Positions 8,610 to 16,367 of a stretch of 64,000 bases of DNA are shown here, piece after piece. The notes beneath the pieces are model-generated. The model did not search any database. It saw only the letters and a program-made list of their open reading frames with translations, and was not told the origin of the DNA. The position numbers and the translations under genes were made by a program. The stretch comes from 2-02-FULL-55-14 sp964581115 (lineage in GTDB: Bacteria > Bacteroidota > Ignavibacteria > UBA10030): the NCBI GenBank assembly GCA_964581115.1, contig CAZOMY010000014.1:1-64000 (forward strand), given 5' to 3'. The stretch's first letter is position 1. Each line of letters begins with the position of its first letter.

Positions 8610-10178
8610 TCAGGCTGCCGAGACGGTGACGCGGACGCCGAAGGTCTCTTCGAAGAGCTGCTTCTTTCTCTCGGCGCCCCACAGCTCGAGCTCGAGCGAC
8701 CGGCCTGACCGCGGAATGGCGCGGATGCGTATCCGGTCGCCCGTCCGTTGCACCCTGACCGATCGGACGGACGAGGCATGATTGCGGTCGAGCCCGTCGG
8801 CAATGCGGAGGATGGCGGAAAGCCGCGTTACGACCGACTGCTCGTCAGGCGCCAGGAGACGGAAGCCTTCGTGCTTCTCCTTCGGATGGCTCTTCCGATG
8901 GTATCGCGCGACGTTGGCCACGATCTCCTTTTCGTTCTCCGAGAACCCGAGCAGCTCGGCATTGCGGATGAGGTAGTATGAATGACGATGGTGTTGCGTG
9001 TGAGAGACGTAGAGACCGGCCTCGTGCAGGGTCGCGGCTGCCTCGAGGTAGACGCGTTCTTGTTCGCCGAGCCGGTGCCAGCGGGCCGTCTGGTCGAAGA
9101 TCGCGAGCGCCAGCTTTCTGACCTGACGCGCGTGGCCGGGTTCGACGCGGAACAGCCCGGCGACATGCTCGACCGAGGATTGGCGGATGTCCGACAGATG
9201 CCGCGACCGCACCGACGTGTGCCATTTCTCGGCGGTATCGAGGATGATCCCTTCCCGGAGGGCGTACTCCGACACCGTCATCTGCTTGAGCCCGAGCGAA
9301 ACGAACACCTGCTCCAGAATGATCGCGCCGGCCGGTAGGATGTCGGCCCTCGACGGGTCGAGGCCGGCAAGGCGCAGACGATCGGTCGTCTCCGTCGCAG
9401 CCAGGATCTCATCCGCGACCTCGGAGAGTTGTCGTCGGGTGAAGGTCAGTCCGTTGAGCGGCGCGTCGTCGTCGCCCCCCTGACGCAGATGGATCATGCC
9501 GGCCAGATTAGCGATCGTGCCGGAGCTTCCGACGACCGACTCGAGTGTGAACCGTTCGATGCTCCGCGCCACCGGCGCGAGCATTCCCCGGACGTACTCG
9601 CGGCATTCACGGACCGAGCGCTTGTCGAGACGGCCGGAGCGGAAGAAGCGCTGTGTCAGTCGCACCGCCCCCAGCTTCAGGCTGTTGGAGTACATGATCG
9701 CGCGACGTCGTCCGACGAGGAACTCGGTGCTGCCCCCGCCGATGTCGACGAGGAGCATCCGGCGGTCGTAGAGGGGAAGGGATTGGAGAACGCCAAGGTG
9801 GATGAGCCTCGCCTCCTCGGCGCCGGAGGCGATCTCCACGCGGATGCCCGTCTCAGTCCGCACGCGCCGGACGAAGGCATCCTGGTTCAATGCCTCGCGC
9901 ACCGCCGAGGTCGCAATGGCGCGAATGGGGGCTCCCATCGCGTCGGCGATCTTCTGAAATCGTTGCAACGCGTGGATCCCCCGGTTCATGGCCGCTTCCG
10001 ACAGGTACTTCATGTCGGTCGAGCCCGACCCGAGACGGATAATCTCCTTTTCGCGGTCGAGGATCCTGAATCGGCCGGTGCGGGGATCGATGTCCGCGAC
10101 GATCAGGTGGAACGAGTTCGTCCCGATGTCAATCGCGGCGAGTCTTTTCGTCCGCGTCGTGGTCTTGGAGGACGCCAA
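8610..10178 (-). CDS. ppx: Exopolyphosphatase / guanosine pentaphosphatase
   Basis: A 522-residue Ppx/GppA enzyme that would remove terminal phosphate from inorganic polyphosphate or convert pppGpp to ppGpp. The actin-like ATPase-fold phosphate motifs are present: D-I-G-T-N-S-F-H-L (residues 17-25) and L-L-V-D-I-G-G-G-S-T-E-F (142-153). A C-terminal HD-like domain (about 315-440) has H-E-A-G and H-x-H segments. Length fits the two-domain Ppx type. The only upstream start is a TTG at 10178, preceded at 5 nt by AGGG; it lies inside the preceding kinase gene, giving an unusual 50-nt overlap. The neighbourhood (CHAD, SixA) strongly supports a polyphosphate role over a purely stringent-response role. 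Confidence 0.9.
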   Translation of the reverse strand: MASSKTTTRTKRLAAIDIGTNSFHLIVADIDPRTGRFRILDREKEIIRLGSGSTDMKYLSEAAMNRGIHALQRFQKIADAMGAPIRAIATSAVREALNQDAFVRRVRTETGIRVEIASGAEEARLIHLGVLQSLPLYDRRMLLVDIGGGSTEFLVGRRRAIMYSNSLKLGAVRLTQRFFRSGRLDKRSVRECREYVRGMLAPVARSIERFTLESVVGSSGTIANLAGMIHLRQGGDDDAPLNGLTFTRRQLSEVADEILAATETTDRLRLAGLDPSRADILPAGAIILEQVFVSLGLKQMTVSEYALREGIILDTAEKWHTSVRSRHLSDIRQSSVEHVAGLFRVEPGHARQVRKLALAIFDQTARWHRLGEQERVYLEAAATLHEAGLYVSHTQHHRHSYYLIRNAELLGFSENEKEIVANVARYHRKSHPKEKHEGFRLLAPDEQSVVTRLSAILRIADGLDRNHASSVRSVRVQRTGDRIRIRAIPRSGRSLELELWGAERKKQLFEETFGVRVTVSAA

Positions 10179-10890
10179 GGATGCCCTGTTTCAGTTCTTT
10201 GTTGACCTCGTCGAAGCTGTGCGAGGCGTCTATGACGCGAAATCGGAACTCGTTCGTCATCTTGTCGAACTCTTTCAGGATCGATTTCTGGTACTCCACG
10301 AAGCTGTCGTAGAAGTCGTCCCCGAGCCGAAGGTCCATGCCCGATTCCCAGTAATCCAGGCCCTCGCCCTGTTCTTCCTCCCAATACCGTCGCTGAAGCG
10401 TCGTGCTGTTGATGACACGCGGGATGAGGTTCTCGATCCCGATGCGCATATAGAAGACGGCGTCGGGCTCGAGCGCGAATCCGAACACCTTCCGGATCCA
10501 CTGTCGATCGGCGCCGCGCACCACCGATCGGGCGAAGGCCGTAAAGATGTAACGGTCGGCGAGGACGACAAACCCGGCCCGAAGTGCCGGGATGATCTCG
10601 TGCTCCAGCCGGTCCGCAAAATCGGCGGCATACAGCAGACTGAACGTATTCGTGTTGAGCGTGTGCCCCGATTTCGCCTCCTCGATCGCCTTGCCCATCA
10701 GCGGCGAGCGCGTCCATCCGGTCGTGACGACGCCGTAGCCCTTGACCTCGAGCCAGCGCTTCAGGTCTTCGATCTGCGTGGAGCGCCCGACGCCGTCCGT
10801 CCCTTCGATCACGATCAGCTTGCCCGTGAACTCGGCGACGTCGACGTACGGAAGGCCCGAGCCATAGAAAAGTGCATGCTTACGCGACAT
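10129..10890 (-). CDS. Thymidylate-kinase-like protein with altered P-loop (paralogue B)
   Basis: A 253-residue P-loop protein of the thymidylate kinase family, clearly paralogous to the product of the gene just upstream (shared D-R-Y-x-F-T-A-F-A-R and S-L-L-x-A-x-D-F-A-D-R-L). The Walker A segment reads E-G-T-D-G-V-G-R-S-T-Q: the invariant lysine is arginine, encoded by CGC. That lysine contacts the beta/gamma phosphates of ATP, so catalysis is probably impaired or altered (inference). The ATG at 10890 has a good AAGGAG Shine-Dalgarno and overlaps the upstream gene by 11 nt; the gene overlaps ppx by 50 nt. It may be a regulatory or structural partner of paralogue A. A real dTMP synthesis role cannot be excluded but the polyphosphate operon context argues for something else. 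Confidence 0.8.
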   Translation of the reverse strand: MSRKHALFYGSGLPYVDVAEFTGKLIVIEGTDGVGRSTQIEDLKRWLEVKGYGVVTTGWTRSPLMGKAIEEAKSGHTLNTNTFSLLYAADFADRLEHEIIPALRAGFVVLADRYIFTAFARSVVRGADRQWIRKVFGFALEPDAVFYMRIGIENLIPRVINSTTLQRRYWEEEQGEGLDYWESGMDLRLGDDFYDSFVEYQKSILKEFDKMTNEFRFRVIDASHSFDEVNKELKQGILGVLQDHDADEKTRRD

Positions 10891-11593
10891 AGACGTTCTC
10901 CTTCTTCTGGAGGAACGGCGTCGGCTTGTAGTCCTTGAGCATCTCCTTCACGATCTCCCTCAAGGCCGTCTGCTGCTTCTGGATGGATTGCGTGGCCTCG
11001 ATGACCGTCAGGCCGTATTCTTCGGCGATACCGTCATACGCTTCGAGGATCTTCGACTGGAACAGGCGGTACGATTCCTTGGGGTCCTCGCTCAACCCCA
11101 GGTCCATGCCCGCCTCGTGGAATTTGAGCGCGATCCGTCCGTTCAGGATCCGCTTCAACGACACTTCGATCGGCACTTTGAAGTACAGTCCCAGGTTCGG
11201 CCTGACGGCGAAGCTGTAGAGGTTGCGTACCCACGCCGGGTGCACGCCGCGCACCACGTCGCGCGCGAAGGCCGTGAAGACGTACCGGTCGGCGCAGACG
11301 ATCATGCCCGCCTTGAGCGGCGGGACGATCAAATGGGCCAGCCGGTCGGCAAAATCGGTCGCGTGCAACAGACTGAACGTGGTCGGGGTCAGCAGGTTCT
11401 TTTTCTTTCCCCGCTTGATCGTCTCGTTGACGAGGGCAGAGGAATTCCACTCGGTGAAGAAGACCCGGTACTTCTGGCTCAGCAGCCACTTCTGCAGCAG
11501 CTGCAGCTGAGTGGACTTCCCGGAGCCGTCGATCCCCTCGACGATGATGAGCCGGCCCGGATACGGATGCGGATGGTCGAACGGTTGCGGCAT
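10880..11593 (-). CDS. Thymidylate-kinase-like protein with intact P-loop (paralogue A)
   Basis: A 237-residue nucleoside-monophosphate-kinase-like protein. The canonical Walker A E-G-I-D-G-S-G-K-S-T-Q is at about residues 19-29 and the family D-R-Y motif is in A-D-R-Y-V-F-T-A-F-A-R. The middle and C-terminal parts diverge from typical dTMP kinases, with no obvious L-I-D segment match, so the substrate may not be dTMP. It lies between sixA and paralogue B, with an 11-nt overlap to the latter, and its ATG at 11593 is preceded by GAGG. A role in phosphotransfer with polyphosphate is attractive from context but is inference. If the genome has no other tmk gene, it may simply be the housekeeping enzyme. 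Confidence 0.8.
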   Translation of the reverse strand: MPQPFDHPHPYPGRLIIVEGIDGSGKSTQLQLLQKWLLSQKYRVFFTEWNSSALVNETIKRGKKKNLLTPTTFSLLHATDFADRLAHLIVPPLKAGMIVCADRYVFTAFARDVVRGVHPAWVRNLYSFAVRPNLGLYFKVPIEVSLKRILNGRIALKFHEAGMDLGLSEDPKESYRLFQSKILEAYDGIAEEYGLTVIEATQSIQKQQTALREIVKEMLKDYKPTPFLQKKENVYVA

Positions 11594-11627
11594 GCAAATG
11601 CCTCGTAAGTGGTCGTGGTGAACGGTT

Positions 11628-12122
11628 TCAGGCCAGGTTGCGGAGATGTTTGGGCGTCAGCAATGCGACCAACACGCCCGCCGTCCGCGGGGGCAGGGAA
11701 GGCGTCTCGATGATGCATAACCCTCCCTTCTTGAGATCGAGCATCAGCCCCGGGCTGAAGAGCAACGATGCAGCGATCGATGAAAGATGCGGCTCATGCC
11801 CGACCAGCATGACATGCGTGGGCGATGGATACCGTCGGATCTCCTGCCACAATCCCGATTCGGGGGCTGAGGGAAGCAGATGCTTCGATTCGACGACGAG
11901 ATCGGACCGCTTGAGCGCGGAGGCGACGATCGCCGCCGTGTCGCGCGCCCGCTGGAGTGGACTTGTCAGGATCAGGTCGGGCATTGGAACGGTCCGGACG
12001 AGACCCTTCGCCCCTTTGCGCATCTTTGCACGACCTTCGTCCGTGAGCGGCCGGTCGTCGTTCGGATACGACCCGGCGCCGCGGTCGACGGCAATGGCAT
12101 GACGCAGCAGAGAGAGCAGCAT
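11628..12122 (-). CDS. sixA: SixA-type histidine phosphatase
   Basis: A 164-residue histidine-phosphatase superfamily protein of SixA size. The catalytic R-H-A motif (L-L-R-H-A-I-A-V) is at residues 5-12, a conserved L-T-S-P-L-Q-R-A-R-D-T-A arginine motif is in the middle, and the second catalytic histidine is in L-V-G-H-E-P-H-L. SixA enzymes dephosphorylate phosphohistidine. Homologues often neighbour CHAD and Ppx genes, as here. I chose the ATG at 12122, because the first conserved strand follows immediately; a longer frame to 12209 would run into the CHAD gene. The gap to the CHAD C-half gene is 23 nt and to the kinase genes 34 nt. Confidence 0.85.
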   Translation of the reverse strand: MLLSLLRHAIAVDRGAGSYPNDDRPLTDEGRAKMRKGAKGLVRTVPMPDLILTSPLQRARDTAAIVASALKRSDLVVESKHLLPSAPESGLWQEIRRYPSPTHVMLVGHEPHLSSIAASLLFSPGLMLDLKKGGLCIIETPSLPPRTAGVLVALLTPKHLRNLA

Positions 12123-12145
12123 GGCAGGTCGGTTGCGGTTCAGGG

Positions 12146-12649
12146 CTATTCGAAGGCGGGGTACCGCAGGTGGCGGCGCAGTCGGTCTTCGAACAGCTCG
12201 GCTTTCCATCTCAATAAGATACCGCAGGCTTCGTGGAACAAGGTCTTCCGCAAGGCTCGTTCGGAGCGGAGGTAGTTCTGCAACGTGTCGATCGGGATCC
12301 GCTGCGAACGGCTTTGCACCAGGCGGTTGTACTGACGCACGACGGTCATATGACGACGAATGCGGGGAAGATGAACGTCGCAGTCATGGATCCGACCGAG
12401 GATCGTCACGAGCCGTTTGACCTCTTCAAGGTCGCCGTCGAGGGACCCGCCGAACATCGGTGCGCTGAACTCGAGCAGATAGCGCAAGGGCTTGCCGTCC
12501 AGTCGCATCGCATGCAGCGCCGTCACGCGCGACGGATGGCCCACGACGGCCGGCGCGTGTGCAAGGAACCGTGCTGCGACCTCCGGCAGAAGAGCCTGCA
12601 CGTGCGACCGAAAATCCCGGCTCCCTTTCGCGCGGCGGCTCTTCTTCAT
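12146..12649 (-). CDS. CHAD domain protein, C-terminal half
   Basis: A 167-residue protein corresponding to the second helical half of a CHAD domain. It has the diagnostic L-H-A-M-R-L-D-G-K-P-L-R-Y-L-L-E-F segment and later arginine/histidine-rich helices. CHAD domains bind inorganic polyphosphate through basic residues lining a channel formed by two helical halves. The ATG at 12649 overlaps the stop of the first-half gene by 4 nt (ATGA), the layout of a translationally coupled pair, so I treat it as a separate chain. A frameshift in an originally single gene, in the strain or in the assembly, is the alternative. No other domain is fused to it. Confidence 0.8.
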   Translation of the reverse strand: MKKSRRAKGSRDFRSHVQALLPEVAARFLAHAPAVVGHPSRVTALHAMRLDGKPLRYLLEFSAPMFGGSLDGDLEEVKRLVTILGRIHDCDVHLPRIRRHMTVVRQYNRLVQSRSQRIPIDTLQNYLRSERALRKTLFHEACGILLRWKAELFEDRLRRHLRYPAFE

Positions 12650-13089
12650 GACAGCTCCTTCAAGAAGTGCCGCATCGAGGTCCTCCAATCCGAGGTCCTT
12701 AACGACCGGACCAGGGCGGCGTGCCGGGCGTTCCGCTCCTCCTCGACAGTGGCGGCGAGCATGGCCAGTCCCCGCCGATCCCCGCTCTCACGCTCCATCG
12801 CCTCACGGATGGAGAGCAAGAAGACGTCCAGCTCCCTCGTCTCACCCATGATACTGATCAGGCGCTTCAAAGCGGCGGCATGACGGCGACTCCGCTTCGG
12901 CAGAGCCTCTTTGAACAGCCGAAGCGCCGCCTGAACCCTCCGGGCGTTGACCCGCAGATCATGCAATTCCTCCGGGTCGGTCCCCTCCACGGCGCCATCC
13001 CAGTGTCGGTCCATGGCCGCGCATCGCTCCCGAAGGATCTGGAGAACAACCTCCCGAAGGTCGGGGTCGGTGGAAGGGCGACGTTGCAT
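12646..13089 (-). CDS. CHAD domain protein, N-terminal half
   Basis: A 147-residue, mostly helical basic protein that matches the first half of a CHAD domain. The signature helix is L-H-D-L-R-V-N-A-R-R-V-Q-A-A-L-R-L-F at about residues 42-59, followed by the second helix with L-K-R-L-I-S-I-M-G-E-T-R-E-L-D. Complete CHAD proteins are usually about 280-300 residues in one chain; here the second half is the next gene, overlapping by 4 nt. The two products would have to assemble to make the polyphosphate-binding channel. It is the first gene of the operon running to the glycosyltransferase at 7377. No clear Shine-Dalgarno precedes the ATG at 13089, and the 13090-13304 spacer shows no box like that at 13305 in this orientation. 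Confidence 0.8.
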   Translation of the reverse strand: MQRRPSTDPDLREVVLQILRERCAAMDRHWDGAVEGTDPEELHDLRVNARRVQAALRLFKEALPKRSRRHAAALKRLISIMGETRELDVFLLSIREAMERESGDRRGLAMLAATVEEERNARHAALVRSLRTSDWRTSMRHFLKELS

Positions 13090-13304
13090 GGTCGAAGGGT
13101 CACATCACCGCTTGGCGGCCACTTCGTGGCCATCGGCGGCCTTTGAAACAGCCCCTGTTCTTCCGAACCTGTTGCCTGGAACGATACACCAACACAGGCC
13201 CGTAAAACGCTTAACAAAGCCAAGTTAGCACGCGGTCTCAACGAGTGCAACGCGGCTTTATGTTACCAAATCATGAACAAAAAAAAGGGGTCGGACACAG
13301 TACC

Positions 13305-13349
13305 TTAACACGGAGGTAACAAAGAAGTTACGCCCTCTGGGTAGATTTG
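13305..13349 (+). promoter_or_regulatory. Triple 11-bp direct repeat plus TAGATTTG (-7) promoter
   Basis: TTAAC at 13305, GTAAC at 13316 and GTTAC at 13327 lie exactly 11 bp apart. They are followed after 10 bp by TAGATTTG (13342-13349), a perfect match to the Bacteroidota -7 consensus TAnnTTTG. Repeats with an 11-bp period are how PhoB/OmpR-family response regulators bind. The same layout occurs at 16232, 19637 and 25158. It would drive the TonB receptor gene. Confidence 0.75.
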
Positions 13350-13418
13350 TGGCGTTCGTGAACCGGGAGACCGGCCGGACACTGCGATCCTCGAACCCAT
13401 CATTTGCGGAGGTTGTCC

Positions 13419-16166
13419 ATGCGGCTCACACCGCTCCTTCTGTTTTCACTCACCTTAACAGCAGTGGCCTTCGGCCAATCGCCCGCTTCAGACGGACGCA
13501 TCGGCGGAACGATCTTCGCCCGCGGGACCGGTGAAGCGCTCATCGGCGCCACGGTCATCGTGGAGGGCACCACACTCGGCGCAGCGACGGACATCGAAGG
13601 ACAGTACCTCGTCCGGAACGTTCCCGCCGGCTCGTACACTGTCCGCGTCAGCTTCATCGGGCACACCACCCGGAAGGTCACCGACGTCGTCGTGCGCGCA
13701 GGCGAGTTGACCAAGCTCGACCTGGTGCTCGAAGAAGAGTCCGTGCAGGCCGAAGAGGTCGTGGTGACGGCGCGGGCCATCAAGTCGTCGGAGGCGTCGA
13801 TCCTCTCCATGCGGAAGCAATCGGCCTCCATCGGCGACGGCATCAGCGCCGAGATGATCAAACGGGCGCCCGATGCGACCTCGGCCGATGCGCTCAAGCG
13901 CGTCGTCGGCGTGTCGATCATGGACAACAAGTACGTGCTCGTGCGCGGCGTCTCGGACCGCTACAACCAGACCACGCTCAACGGCGCGACGATGAACAGC
14001 ACCGACACCGAGTCGGACAAGCGCAGCTTCTCGTTCGACATGATCCCGTCGAACCTGCTCGACAACACGATCGTCGTGAAATCGGCAACGCCCGACAAGC
14101 CGGGCGACTTCACCGGCGGGCTCGTGGAGCTCAAGACGATGGATTTTCCCGATGAGCGGGTGCTGAAGGTCTCCGTCGGGTCCTCCATGAACACCATGAC
14201 GACGGGCAAGATGATCTCGGCGACCACCAGTAGCTCGACCGATTGGCTCGGGTTCGACGACGGGATGAGGGAGGCCCCCGCAAAGGGGCTGGATGGCTAT
14301 TCGATGTGGGCCGGATTGCCCAATTCGTGGAAGAACCGTTCGATGCGGGCCCCCGTCAATCGCAGTCTGTCGCTGGCCTACGGCGACCACTTCCTGTACG
14401 ACGAGTTCGACCTGGGGTTGGTCGCAGCCCTTTCCTACAAGAGCGGCTCAACGCGCACGGAAACGATCCAGGACTTCGTGATCGGAACCGGTCCGCTCCG
14501 CATGTCGGGCACCAACGACGAGTTTGACGTCCTCTGGGGAGGCATCGCAGAGTTGCACGCCAAGTTCGGCGGAGGCCTCCACAAGTTGTCGACGCGTCAT
14601 GCATACAACCGAAGCGCCAACGAAAAGGTCCAGGAGCGGTCGGGGGTTGACTTTCAGGACCGCGAGGTACGCAGCGTCAGCACGCAGTGGGTGGAACGCT
14701 CGCTCTACAACGGTCAGGTGTCGGGCGAGCACGCGGTGGATCTGATCACCCAATCGTTGGTGGATTGGAAATGGTACTACGGGGCGACCCGGGCCGCCGA
14801 ACCGGACCGTCGTCGCTTGAAGTACCAGCGCGGCGTCGGCGACACGGGTCCGTTCGCCATTGTGGGCACGGAGAACAATGAGCGGGCGTGGACCGAGCTG
14901 AATGAGCAGACGCGCGGAGGCGCTCTGAATATCAGCGTACCCGTCGGCGACGTTAAGCTGAAAGTCGGAGGCTCGCTGGAGTCGTCGAACCGTTCCTACG
15001 GGGTGTTGTATACCTCGGCCGAGTACCTCGGCACCGATTACAGCCGTACGACCCTTCCGGCCGACAGCATCTTCCTTCCGGAGAATTTCGGCCCCGGTCA
15101 ATGGGTGGTGCGGGCACTTTCCAGCCGTTCGGATGAATATGATGCCGACCGGCGGGTGGCGGCCGTTTACGCCATGGGGGACATACCGTTCACATTGCTG
15201 GGTCAACGGTTCCGGCTCGTCGGCGGAGCCCGCTATGAGAATGCCCGCCTTCGCGCCTTCACCTATCAACCGGCCTATATCAACGGCTCTTCGACCTTCG
15301 TGCCCGATACGGCGCTGCTCGAGAATGCCGACATCCTTCCTTCGGTCAATCTGACCTACGCCATCAACGAGGTCATGAACCTCCGGTTGGCCTACAGCAA
15401 TTCCGTCAATCGGCCGGAGCTTCGCGAGATCGCGAATGTGTCGTACTACGACTTCGTGAATTACGAGGAAGTGCGCGGCAATCCGAAACTGCGACGGGCG
15501 TGGGTCGACAACTACGACACCCGATTTGAATTCTACCCGAATGTCGGCGAGATCCTCGCCGTCAGCGTGTTCTACAAGAAGATCTACGACGCCATTGAAC
15601 AGCAGGTGGTATGGTCGTCGAACCCCGGCAAGGTCTTCATCAATACACCCCAGGCCGAAAACTATGGTCTGGAGCTGGAGTTCCGCAAGACGTTGTCCTT
15701 CGTCAGCGACTGGATGGACCGTTTCTCCGTCACAGGCAACTATTCGCGCATCATCTCCAAGGTCCAGTTTAGCGAGGTGCGCACCGTCGGTCTGACCCCC
15801 GACTTTGTTCCGATCCGGGAGACCTTCACGGACATCCGGTCGATGCAAGGGCAGGCCTCCTACACGATGAATGGGGGGCTCCACTTCACCGAGCCCGATT
15901 GGGGCACTTCTGTCAGCATCATGTATAACCGATTCGGCATCCGCGTCGACGCCGTTGCCGACATTCGGGACGAGGATATTTTTGAGCTGCCTCGGGGGAC
16001 GGTCGACATCTCCTTGACGCAGATGCTGACACCCTCGCTGGAGGTGAAGTTCACAGGACGGGATATCGGCGCGGCGGTCCGCAAGTACGCGTTCCGCACC
16101 GGTCAGGTGTACAAAAATGTGATCGTGGGTGGGGTGTACGGCCTGCAGCTCTCGTACGCCTTCTGA
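13419..16166 (+). CDS. TonB-dependent outer-membrane receptor
   Basis: A 915-residue receptor for energy-driven uptake across the outer membrane. A signal peptide (about 1-19) precedes a carboxypeptidase-like regulatory domain (about 25-105: G-T-I-F-A-R-G-T-G-E-A-L-I-G-A-T-V), then the plug (about 110-240, with V-L-V-R-G-V-S-D-R-Y and T-L-N-G) and a large barrel ending in the aromatic strand L-Q-L-S-Y-A-F. The ATG at 13419 has GGAGG at 7 nt, which decides it over an in-frame TTG at 13404. It stands alone on the plus strand behind a triple-repeat promoter shared with the T9SS protein gene, a lipid-type glycosyltransferase gene and the pst operon, so its ligand is probably a phosphorus source or is needed during phosphate shortage (inference). 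The ligand cannot be read from sequence. Confidence 0.9.
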   Translation: MRLTPLLLFSLTLTAVAFGQSPASDGRIGGTIFARGTGEALIGATVIVEGTTLGAATDIEGQYLVRNVPAGSYTVRVSFIGHTTRKVTDVVVRAGELTKLDLVLEEESVQAEEVVVTARAIKSSEASILSMRKQSASIGDGISAEMIKRAPDATSADALKRVVGVSIMDNKYVLVRGVSDRYNQTTLNGATMNSTDTESDKRSFSFDMIPSNLLDNTIVVKSATPDKPGDFTGGLVELKTMDFPDERVLKVSVGSSMNTMTTGKMISATTSSSTDWLGFDDGMREAPAKGLDGYSMWAGLPNSWKNRSMRAPVNRSLSLAYGDHFLYDEFDLGLVAALSYKSGSTRTETIQDFVIGTGPLRMSGTNDEFDVLWGGIAELHAKFGGGLHKLSTRHAYNRSANEKVQERSGVDFQDREVRSVSTQWVERSLYNGQVSGEHAVDLITQSLVDWKWYYGATRAAEPDRRRLKYQRGVGDTGPFAIVGTENNERAWTELNEQTRGGALNISVPVGDVKLKVGGSLESSNRSYGVLYTSAEYLGTDYSRTTLPADSIFLPENFGPGQWVVRALSSRSDEYDADRRVAAVYAMGDIPFTLLGQRFRLVGGARYENARLRAFTYQPAYINGSSTFVPDTALLENADILPSVNLTYAINEVMNLRLAYSNSVNRPELREIANVSYYDFVNYEEVRGNPKLRRAWVDNYDTRFEFYPNVGEILAVSVFYKKIYDAIEQQVVWSSNPGKVFINTPQAENYGLELEFRKTLSFVSDWMDRFSVTGNYSRIISKVQFSEVRTVGLTPDFVPIRETFTDIRSMQGQASYTMNGGLHFTEPDWGTSVSIMYNRFGIRVDAVADIRDEDIFELPRGTVDISLTQMLTPSLEVKFTGRDIGAAVRKYAFRTGQVYKNVIVGGVYGLQLSYAF

Positions 16167-16231
16167 GGCGGCGACGAACCCTCGATGATGACCGGCGACG
16201 TGCTCGGCACATTCGATCACACTGTACAACC

Positions 16232-16275
16232 TTCACACTCTCTTAATGTCTGGGTTACAGACGCTGGTACATTGA
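16232..16275 (+). promoter_or_regulatory. Triple 11-bp direct repeat promoter of the T9SS protein gene
   Basis: TTCAC at 16232, TTAAT at 16243 and GTTAC at 16254 are spaced exactly 11 bp. Nine bases later comes TACATTGA, an imperfect -7 element (TAnnTTTG). It is a weaker version of the boxes at 13305 and 19637 and lies 92 nt before the start codon. Confidence 0.55.
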
Positions 16276-16367
16276 GCCATCACGTGTGAAACGGCTCGGC
16301 CGCATCCGCGCTTTGTGCGGTGCGGGTCCGGTGCCATCATCCATCACTCAACATCAAGGGTTCGTTC

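Noticed and set aside
13200..13300. A possible second 11-bp-repeat box reading towards the CHAD operon
   Set aside because: TTAAC, GTTAG and GTTACC occur here but the spacings are 9 and 13 bp or more, and no TAnnTTTG element follows on the minus strand.
14448..16229. 593-residue antisense frame under the TonB receptor
   Set aside because: Composition (many Arg, His, Asp, Val) is that of a shadow frame, and the plus strand has a full receptor with signal peptide and good ribosome site.
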